64,000 nucleotides of DNA from positions 186,001-250,000 of the forward strand of contig DASTWZ010000007.1 in the NCBI GenBank assembly GCA_035765635.1, written 5' to 3'. A model generated the notes under the pieces. The model made no database searches. It saw nothing but the letters and a program-made list of their open reading frames with translations, and was not told the DNA's origin. Shown one piece after another: positions 19,101 to 27,450 of the stretch. The stretch is from EW11 sp035765635 (GTDB taxonomy: Bacteria > Verrucomicrobiota > Verrucomicrobiia > Opitutales > Opitutaceae). The translations under genes and the position numbers were made by a program. Within the stretch, counting starts at the first letter, position 1. Every line of letters begins with the position of its first letter.

Positions 19101-19246
19101 GCTTCGGCTGACTGCGCCATCGCGGCCAGGCGGGCGGAGATCGCGGTCGTTTTTCCGGAGCCGGCATTCGCGCTGACCGCGAAATTCTGGCGCCATTCGA
19201 GACGGAAGCGTTCGCGATCGAAATGATCGATCAATGGATCACTCAA
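16115..19246 (-). CDS. addA: UvrD/RecB-like helicase-nuclease (AddA-like)
   Basis: About 1043 residues. Superfamily 1A helicase motifs are intact: Walker A ANAGSGKTTAIS near residue 30, ILDEAQDTDAQQ, FCMVGDGQQAIYGARA, LLTAHSAKGLEWPVV and LMYVTLTRVGRHL. The C-terminal RecB-family nuclease has GVVDLAL, LRVVDWKTN and YRPQLAAYA, the acidic and lysine residues of a PD-(D/E)XK site. It would unwind and degrade double-strand ends before recombination, with its AddB partner. The start is TTG at 19246: AGGAGG lies 7 nt upstream and the codon overlaps the addB stop by 8 nt. A longer frame reaching 19408 adds only an Arg-rich shadow of addB. Confidence 0.9.
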   Translation of the reverse strand: MSDPLIDHFDRERFRLEWRQNFAVSANAGSGKTTAISARLAAMAQSAEASTLLAKTAVVTFTNKAATQIGQRARSVLLKELTNDGAVDLNPLDQLERAFFGTIHSFCLLLAQRYGQNLGIHLNPTVIAEHDDAWWEEFIEQDEMQFTQLTSEQVERFLRHVAIEDIFELARSLDADTAERLLRRKPRGLPQNLSEVALQEILSYPARGRGKENVEVTQAAAREWFALYEEKTAFLPPFEPTGSSAGLVEIVRRWMKPLKDWLGETAAVLAAELALRYRAFRLDRGVQTYADQTEAAMAVLRDRETLERIRAEGWRIILDEAQDTDAQQFAVLAEITRPVGAELGTWPTGGGAAPRAGHFCMVGDGQQAIYGARADIRNFLKHLNAFERGDGGELLRFSVTFRAPRRVVTWLNAGLPHAFGEAREHNLGLPLSEGMAPPILQVRYEPLAASPKNVEGAASLFALEPPAGRISSVEGWLIEEVRQLARFLVKYGPSSLGASRWGEVTLLAPRVEWLNIARRVLEQNGLKVALQVKRHKQRDNPAFAWLTGILSVLADPENAFEFFGVLREVFGVSDALLAIELRERTGFHWDQPDVHAEPLAAALRTLRPFILRVDDGGKPLASFVESVVLACGFWEKLAALDPSGGQEEELARLIALAGDFGRTGAGLRDWLRELLLARDEGRAVGKAEPDAINLLTAHSAKGLEWPVVIPLGLWRRVSKPPERGVQIVPLGDGAVEVFIDARSIPADTQEARNRERLRELVRLMYVTLTRVGRHLIIPWSAEFGGRQRPGMSFAELWGSRELLESLPKLGPMPAELPLEVTEQSPVVLRAQQAELFSLNRLPELPGRVLPHQLGHGDAIRTSKHEATSVAEFGLIGAAEDAIEYGLWWHETMEFMPWGGTAEEVNLHNESSLERADAAGFGERARSDLARLRTSPTWALINDPRWTRLAELGVFAPATSADWIDGVVDLALQDGGRRELRVVDWKTNRRRNNESNEAFAARLSVEYRPQLAAYARSLAVFFPDHTCSLSLYATASGELIEIQP

Positions 19247-22169
19247 AGTCCACCTCCTCGTCCGGCGGAAAACTTTTCGCGTACTTCGCCTCCAATATCT
19301 CCTCGGGAATCGGCACGCAGGCCAAAGGCCACGCGCGGCCTTCCGGCGCGTACTCGGAAGGGTCCGGCGTAAGCGCGCCGTAAATTCCCGTCCGCAGATA
19401 TTCACCAATCCGGCGCAGCGCGAAGAGCGCCTTGGGCAGCTCCGAAATATCCATGGTGCTCGCGCCGCCGACCTCGGGTTTCAACATCGTCACCCGTCCT
19501 TCGCGCACACCCAAAGAATTCGCGGCGGCCAAATATACGCCCAACTGAAGAGCGAAGCCTTGCGCCGCCATGCGCTCCGGCGAAAGCGCGGCATCCGCGC
19601 CTGTCTTGAAATCGATGATGTCCACTGTCGCGCCCTCCCACTCGGGCCGGTCGAAAAACGCCAGGTCGACACGCCCGCTGACGTGCAGCGTTTCGTCCCG
19701 GCCGATGGGCACCGTCGCCGACCGAGGCAGGGGCAACTCCGTCGCGACGAAGCCGCCCACGGCCATGGCCTCGACGTTGCCGAGCAACCGTTCGCAGTAG
19801 CGGCTCAGCTCGAGGAAAAAAGAATCCCAGTAACGGTTCAGCGGCCAGTTCGCGCGCAGCCGTTCCAGCTCCTGGCGCAGCCGAAGCCTGACATCCTCGG
19901 GCTCACGCTTCGCCCCGAGCTCACCCGTGTGTTCGCCTGGTTGTAGTGCGAAAGACAATACACGATGCGCCCATTGCCCGAGAGCTTTGCGGCGTGCGCG
20001 CAGGAGCGGTCCCCACTCGACCCGCGCCGTCTTCAACACCGCATCGAACCACAGCTCGGCAGGATCCTTGACGGCGCGCTCGATCAATCGGGCGGTGAGC
20101 GTCGTCGGCCGTATCCGTTCCGCGGGTACGCTGAAAAAATACTCGTCGAACGGTTCCTCGGGATTTCGGCGCGATTGCCAGATGCTCAGCCATTCCCCGA
20201 CGCCCAGCTTCGCGGCTGGCGTCACTCGGGGAAATGCGACGGCCAGTTGGGAAAAAATTTGCTCGATGTCTCGATCCGCAGCGCGCAGGTCCGGATCGGA
20301 CCAGAGCGCACGCTCGACCCAGCTGTTCGGAGCGAGGCGTTTGTCCGGCTCGTTCTCGTCGAAGAGCGCGGCGGAAAAAATCACCTCGGTCGATGTGTCG
20401 CGCATGAGCGCCGCATAGCTGCGCTTCTCCAACCAGACCCGATCGTCACTGGTGAAAACACTCAGCGTGAAACGCGAACCCGTCTTCAGCGCTTCACGAT
20501 GTTCATCCGTAAGCCACGGACTCGCGTCAATCCGCCGCGGCCAAACGCCGGCGTTCGATTCGACCAAAATCAAATGGGAGAAATTCAGGCCCTCGGCTCT
20601 GCGGCGCGTGAGCAAGGTCACCCGTGCGAAGCTGCTCTCGCCGCTTTGCTGCGCGGCGACACCTTCCGGAATGAGCGAGAGCAACGTGCCGAGCAAAGCC
20701 GTCGTGGGGAGACCCCGCGTTTCTCTTTCGCCGAAAGCGCGCAGCGTTTCCAAGCTCGAAGGCGTGGGCAAATCGAGCGCAAGGCACAGCGCCTTGTAGC
20801 GTTCCACCAACTCCCGAATCGTGATTTCGTCAGGAAAATTCGGCAGAAGAGTTCGCGCGATGCCGGCAACCAACTTCCAGTCGTTGCCTTCGTTCTGCTC
20901 GAGAAGATCCAGGCAGGCCGCGAGCGAGTGGTTCTGTTTCTCGTCGAAGAGCCGTTCGACAATTTTCCGGGCGCGGCCGAGAGGCAGCCCGGCTTTGCCA
21001 AGCTGTTTGAGCAGCGGCCAAAGTTCGACGAATTCCTCGAGCCGGGCTCCGCGTTGATAAAACCGGATAAGCGCGCGCTGGGTTTGCGTGTCGAGGTCCG
21101 ACGTCCCGGCGAGGTCGATCGTCGTATGAAACTGGATACGCAATTCGGCGAGCCGCTCGACCAGCGTCGCGTAGGCGAAATCGCCAGCGGGAAAAATGAC
21201 GCCGACGTGCTCCGCGCCGTGCTGCAGGGCCGAATCGATTTCTTCGGCGACTTGAAACATCTCGTCTCGGCGCGTGCGGCCGACCACCACGCGGCAAGGC
21301 GGCCGGGCGTGGCGGTGTCCTCGTAGTGGTTTATCAACTACACCGCCGAGAGCCGCCACGGCTTCGCAGTTGGGCAGCGTTTCTTCGTCAATCGGCCGAG
21401 CCTCCGTGCCGAGCAGCGCCTGCCAGAGTTCGATCCAGTTTTCGTCGAGCGCCTTTTTTCCGCGGAATTCCGCGTCGGGCAGCAGAGCAGTGATTTCGGT
21501 GAAGCGGCGCGCGAGCGCGGCCACATTGGAAAACTCCGTCCAGATTTCCGCGGTCAGCCCATAAATCAAGAGTCGTCCGCCGACGCGTTTTGCCGTGCCG
21601 GCAATGGGCTTCAGCGCCGCGCGTTCGCTTTGCAGCGCCGCGAAATCATAGCCGAGTTGTTCGACCCATTGACGGAGATCCCGGAAAAGTTCGCGCAGCA
21701 GCGCGAGAGAGAAGTCGTTTTCGCGAAACCCCGCCTTGAGGAGTTCATCGAAATCATCGAGCACGCGCTCCGGGTCGCTTTGCACGCTTTTCCAAAAACC
21801 CCATGGCGCATCTTCAGAGGTTAGGTTTTTCAGGCGGCCCTCGATCAGGATGCGGAGCCCGAGCATGAGCAGTTCGCGACCGATTGACGACCGCGGTTCA
21901 TCAGGGTTTTCCGCGAGGTGCAGCGGGAGCCATTTCTTGCGGGCGAGGCCCGGCGTGAGGAATTCGACGCCCAGCAACGGAACGCCATCGCGGAGGCAGC
22001 GTTGTTTCAACCCGTAGGCCTGACCTCGTGTGGCCACGACGACGTAGCTGCGAATCAATTTGCCGTGGCTGCGTTCGAGCCACGGTCTGATTTCCTGACG
22101 CCACGCGTTTTCGGCCTGGCGAAAAAGAAGCAAATGGGCCTGTGCGTGCGGGGCGTTCGCGTTGCTCAT
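19239..22169 (-). CDS. addB: PD-(D/E)XK nuclease protein (AddB-like)
   Basis: 976 residues. The middle has remnants of UvrD-like helicase organisation (RVTLLTRRRAEGLNFSHLILVESNAGVWPRR), and the C-terminus has a nuclease domain (GRVDLAFF, VDIIDFKTG, QLGVYLAAANSLG). No Walker A motif is visible at the N-terminus, so it probably does not hydrolyse ATP. The C-terminal CxxC cluster of firmicute AddB, which holds a 4Fe-4S cluster, is absent. It is translationally coupled to addA. A GTG at 22190 would add seven residues encoded by the flanking repeat; the ATG at 22169 (MSNANAPH) is preferred. Confidence 0.85.
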   Translation of the reverse strand: MSNANAPHAQAHLLLFRQAENAWRQEIRPWLERSHGKLIRSYVVVATRGQAYGLKQRCLRDGVPLLGVEFLTPGLARKKWLPLHLAENPDEPRSSIGRELLMLGLRILIEGRLKNLTSEDAPWGFWKSVQSDPERVLDDFDELLKAGFRENDFSLALLRELFRDLRQWVEQLGYDFAALQSERAALKPIAGTAKRVGGRLLIYGLTAEIWTEFSNVAALARRFTEITALLPDAEFRGKKALDENWIELWQALLGTEARPIDEETLPNCEAVAALGGVVDKPLRGHRHARPPCRVVVGRTRRDEMFQVAEEIDSALQHGAEHVGVIFPAGDFAYATLVERLAELRIQFHTTIDLAGTSDLDTQTQRALIRFYQRGARLEEFVELWPLLKQLGKAGLPLGRARKIVERLFDEKQNHSLAACLDLLEQNEGNDWKLVAGIARTLLPNFPDEITIRELVERYKALCLALDLPTPSSLETLRAFGERETRGLPTTALLGTLLSLIPEGVAAQQSGESSFARVTLLTRRRAEGLNFSHLILVESNAGVWPRRIDASPWLTDEHREALKTGSRFTLSVFTSDDRVWLEKRSYAALMRDTSTEVIFSAALFDENEPDKRLAPNSWVERALWSDPDLRAADRDIEQIFSQLAVAFPRVTPAAKLGVGEWLSIWQSRRNPEEPFDEYFFSVPAERIRPTTLTARLIERAVKDPAELWFDAVLKTARVEWGPLLRARRKALGQWAHRVLSFALQPGEHTGELGAKREPEDVRLRLRQELERLRANWPLNRYWDSFFLELSRYCERLLGNVEAMAVGGFVATELPLPRSATVPIGRDETLHVSGRVDLAFFDRPEWEGATVDIIDFKTGADAALSPERMAAQGFALQLGVYLAAANSLGVREGRVTMLKPEVGGASTMDISELPKALFALRRIGEYLRTGIYGALTPDPSEYAPEGRAWPLACVPIPEEILEAKYAKSFPPDEEVDFE

Positions 22170-22177
22170 GGTAACTC

Positions 22178-22362
22178 GCCCACGAATCACACGAAGGGCA
22201 CGAAATCAGAAGACATTTTTCCTGCGGAATGCACCCAACTCACCAAACCATTTTTCCCACGGAATACACGGAAGGCACGGAAACAAAAATACCTTCCGTG
22301 TTTTCCGTGAATTCCGTGGGAAATTGGTATTTGGTTTCGTGCCCTTCGTGTGATTCGCGGGC
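22178..22362. repeat. Nested palindromic repeat element, copy A
   Basis: The outer arms (22178-22205 and 22335-22362) are inverted copies of 28 nt with one mismatch. Nested inside are inner arms at about 22256-22283 and 22294-22320, built on CACGGAA instead of CACGAA. A further degenerate unit lies at 22230-22250. The element fills the gap between the addB start and the rpsT terminator. Five other full or partial copies occur in the window. Confidence 0.9.
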
Positions 22363-22391
22363 AAAAAAAATCCCCGACCTTTCAGTCGGGG
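22363..22391 (-). terminator. Rho-independent terminator of rpsT
   Basis: CCCCGAC (22372-22378) pairs with GTCGGGG (22385-22391) around a 6-nt loop, and the minus strand continues into eight T residues. It lies 28 nt beyond the rpsT stop and abuts repeat copy A. Confidence 0.92.
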
Positions 22392-22419
22392 AGCAGGAGA
22401 AAAAGAGATTCGCTGCGGC

Positions 22420-22680
22420 TTATTTGGCCTGAGCGTATTTTGCGGCGTGGGACTTGGCGCGGGCCGCGGCGTTCTTGTGCACGACGCCAGACTTCGTGGC
22501 GCGATCCATGGCAGAAGCGTATTCGATCGCGACGGCCTTGGTCTCATCGGCCTTGCCAGCTTTGATGGCGGTTTCGAGCTTCTTGTGGAGAGTCTTCAAG
22601 CGCGTCTTGACGGCCTTGTTGCGGGCGGTGAGGCGGGCGGTTTTGCGGGCTGCTTTGATCGCTGATTTAGTGTTGGCCAT
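22420..22680 (-). CDS. rpsT: 30S ribosomal protein S20
   Basis: The 86-residue Lys/Ala-rich protein begins MANTKSAIKAARKTARLTARN, typical for bS20, and keeps the family's helical pattern through DRATKSGVVHKNAAARAKSHAAK. S20 binds 16S rRNA early in 30S assembly. It is a single-gene unit with its own terminator. Track position between the AddAB pair and rnpB gives no further functional link. Confidence 0.97.
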   Translation of the reverse strand: MANTKSAIKAARKTARLTARNKAVKTRLKTLHKKLETAIKAGKADETKAVAIEYASAMDRATKSGVVHKNAAARAKSHAAKYAQAK

Positions 22681-22766
22681 CTGAGAGTCGGTTGAAAGTT
22701 GGTCAAAAACTCAAACTGACGACGGCGAGTCAAGGGTTTTGTCCATACCTGGGATGAGATCAAGTT

Positions 22767-22793
22767 GCCCACGAATCACACGAAGGCTCACGA
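22767..22793 (+). repeat. Partial copy of the nested repeat (outer arm only), copy B
   Basis: One outer arm (CCCACGAATCACACGAAG, then CTCACGAAA) with no matching right arm. It lies between rpsT and the 3' end of rnpB. Confidence 0.75.
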
Positions 22794-22843
22794 AAATCAC
22801 ATGCTTATCCACGGAAGACAGGATTAGACGGAGGAAAAGGAGT

Positions 22844-23360
22844 CCTCAGTTTTGGAGCCATAAGCCGGATTCTGTTTCGCGCCTTGCGGCGCGGTGATCG
22901 TCATTTCTCTCGAGTGAGCTTGCGCCCGCTCGTCGCGCTGACGCTTTTCGAAGAATCGAATCGCGCGAGCGTGATGCGACATACCCGCGGCTATTGGACG
23001 GGCCGCCCAGCCGCCTATTTTGTCTTGCACCGGATTGGGTTTTTCGTGCCGCCGCCCTTGCGGGCAGGCGCGGTGGGCTCTTACCCCACCTTTTCACTAT
23101 GACCTGGCGCGCCGCCTTGCGGCGATGCGACAGGCTACCTGTTTTCTGTGACACTGTCCGTCGCCATCGCTTGACCAATGGCGCCCTGGCTCGAACGGCG
23201 ACGCGCGAGCGACCTTTCGATCGCGCGAGCATCGCGGCCTCTCGACAGGAATCCTGCCCTGCGGTGTCCGGACTTTCCTCTCCACGTTCTCACGGGCGCG
23301 GCATTACCCGCGCCTTGGGATCAAAGAACGAGGAGCGATGATCTAGCTCCAAAACTGAGG
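22844..23360 (-). ncRNA. rnpB: RNase P RNA, bacterial class A
   Basis: On the minus strand the universally conserved P4 strand GAGGAAAGTCCGGACACC appears near 23285-23268, with its partner ACAGAATCCGGCTTAT near 22876-22861. The ends, CCTCAGTTTTGGAGC (from 23360) and GCTCCAAAACTGAGG (to 22844), pair over 15 bp as helix P1. This fixes the boundaries at about 517 nt, somewhat longer than the 350-450 nt typical of the class. The RNA is the catalytic part of the tRNA 5' processing enzyme. Open frames seen across this stretch are artefacts. The neighbouring zinc-ribbon gene is a frequent rnpB neighbour. Confidence 0.95.
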
Positions 23361-23436
23361 ATGGTCACTTTGCCGCGAAGCAGGCCGCGGCCGCAAGAGT
23401 GGTTTTTTTAGCCACAAAAAGGCTCAGAAAACCCGC

Positions 23437-24141
23437 TCAGCTCTCCCACCAGACAATGCGGCCGCATTGGTCGCAGGTAGGGAGATTTTCGCCGCGGCGG
23501 GCTTCGCTTTCGACCTCGCTGGAAACTTTCAGGTGGCAGCCGCTGCATTTCGACCCGCGGATGGCTACGACGGCCGGTTGGTGGCGTGTTGCGGTCCGGT
23601 CGTACAGACGCAGCACGGGCTGTTCGAGGGGAGTGCGGGCCGCGGCGAGTTCTTCGAGGGCTGTCTTGTGCTCGGCGGCGAGGTTCACCTCGCGCTCGTG
23701 GAGCGTGCGGATGCGTTCTTCGTGGCCGTGAATGTTTTCCCGCAAAACCTTTTCGGCGTCGGCAAACCGCTTCTTCGCTTCGTCGATCTGCAGCATGACA
23801 CCGATTTCCTGTTCTTCGAGCGTGTCGATGGCCGTCTGCGTGTGCTCGATTTCGACGCCTAGCGCCTGAAACTCGTCGTTTTTGCGCACGCTCATCTGCT
23901 GCGTCTTGTATTTTGCGAGCTTGGTTTCGGCGCCGCCGATCTCGGTTTCCAGGACCTTTTTGTTGCTCTCGAGCGTGCGCAGCTCGGTCTTGGCGTTTTC
24001 AATGGCGGCTTTTTCGGCCGCGATCTTTTGCTCCACGGCGGCGATCTCTTTCGGGACGGCTTTCAATTGGGCTTCGATGCCCAAGCGCTTCAAATCGCGA
24101 TCCTGCAGAATCAACAGCCTATCCAGAGCGGGGTGACGCAT
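23437..24141 (-). CDS. C4-type zinc ribbon coiled-coil protein (DUF164)
   Basis: A 234-residue protein. Residues 1-170 are a long antiparallel coiled coil (for example AVEQKIAAEKAAIENAKTEL), and the end has a zinc ribbon with CSGC and CDQC pairs (GSKCSGCHLKVSSEV...LPTCDQCGRIVWW). This is the DUF164/zf-RING_7 family, whose biochemical role is undefined; structures suggest a nucleic-acid or protein-binding scaffold. It lies upstream of rnpB on the same strand, so the two may share a transcript. Confidence 0.9.
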   Translation of the reverse strand: MRHPALDRLLILQDRDLKRLGIEAQLKAVPKEIAAVEQKIAAEKAAIENAKTELRTLESNKKVLETEIGGAETKLAKYKTQQMSVRKNDEFQALGVEIEHTQTAIDTLEEQEIGVMLQIDEAKKRFADAEKVLRENIHGHEERIRTLHEREVNLAAEHKTALEELAAARTPLEQPVLRLYDRTATRHQPAVVAIRGSKCSGCHLKVSSEVESEARRGENLPTCDQCGRIVWWES

Positions 24142-24280
24142 GCGCGCAGCGAAACTCGCGCGCCGCTTTGGGTCAAAGGAGATTTACCGCCCGCGATGTC
24201 CGCACACCAAATCGGCTGCCCCGAACTCGCTGCGGTCCGAGTATTCCGTGGGAAAAGGAACTACGATTTCGCCCCGACGC

Positions 24281-24694
24281 TCAGATATAATACATCCCCT
24301 CGCCTGTCCGTGAGACGAGTTTGTCGAGGGTGTAGCTCTTCACTTTCGTTTCGAGCGCGGCGCGGACCTCCTGCCAGACCTGCGCGACGCGTTTGCCGGA
24401 TTGTCCAGCGCCGGCGGTGGTGATTTCGAGAAGCTCGCCTTCGATGACCTTCACGATTTCGAGCAGCGTGATTTCTTCGGGCGGGCGGGCGAGCGCGTAG
24501 CCGCCCTGTTTTCCTCGACGACTTACGATGAGGCCTCCGTTGCGGAGTTCGCTCAAGATCTGGACGAGGTAATTCGCCGGGACAGCTTCCGTGTCGGCGA
24601 GCTCTTCGATGTGCGCCAAGTCCTCCGTTCCGTGCAGGCGCGCGAGCTGGGCGAGGACGCGACAAGCATAATCAACTTTGACGGACAGCTTCAT
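24281..24694 (-). CDS. Rrf2 family transcriptional regulator
   Basis: 137 residues with the winged helix typical of Rrf2: MKLSVKVDYACRVLAQLARL, AVPANYLVQILSELRNGGLI, and the wing SRRGKQGGYALARPPEEITLLEIVKVIEG. The segment where IscR/NsrR have three cluster-binding cysteines holds none, so it probably is not an Fe-S sensor; the only Cys is near the N-terminus. It resembles the CymR-like, cysteine-free members. A perfect inverted repeat lies 25 nt upstream of its start and may be its operator. Confidence 0.9.
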   Translation of the reverse strand: MKLSVKVDYACRVLAQLARLHGTEDLAHIEELADTEAVPANYLVQILSELRNGGLIVSRRGKQGGYALARPPEEITLLEIVKVIEGELLEITTAGAGQSGKRVAQVWQEVRAALETKVKSYTLDKLVSRTGEGMYYI

Positions 24695-24718
24695 TCGGGC
24701 GGACGCTAAAAAATTATC

Positions 24719-24735
24719 TTAGGTCGGCAACCTAA
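24719..24735. promoter_or_regulatory. Candidate operator: inverted repeat upstream of the Rrf2 gene
   Basis: TTAGGT-CGGCA-ACCTAA: perfect 6-nt arms with a 5-nt spacer in the divergent gap between the Rrf2 gene and gyrB. Autoregulation by Rrf2 proteins at such sites is common; binding here is inference. Confidence 0.5.
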
Positions 24736-24854
24736 AATAGCCCCTCCCGCCTAGGGAATCCTACTTTCCCGGAAGGCGAAAATGAGTGTTGTCGGAGCCC
24801 CGGAATTCCGAATGATTTTCCCTTTAAAAACCTTCGTTCTTAGACATCGAAAAT

Positions 24855-27368
<2,514 letters not shown>

Positions 27369-27450
27369 GCGCGCCATTCGCGGCGCTGGAGCGCCGTCGT
27401 TCTACATTCTTCCTTCTTAATTCTTCATCAGGCGCGCAGCGCCGTAAGCA

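Noticed and set aside
19247..19408. N-terminal extension of AddA
   Set aside because: The extra 54 residues are an Arg-rich frame-shifted copy of addB coding sequence; AGGAGG sits 7 nt before the TTG at 19246.
22178..22362. CRISPR array
   Set aside because: The repeats are inverted and nested, spacing is irregular, and no cas gene is present.
22846..23341. Several open frames on both strands
   Set aside because: They overlap the RNase P RNA gene, whose conserved core sequences explain this stretch.
27381..27396. Terminator between gyrB and gyrA
   Set aside because: The hairpin (CGGCGCT/AGCGCCG) has no continuous T-tract after it.
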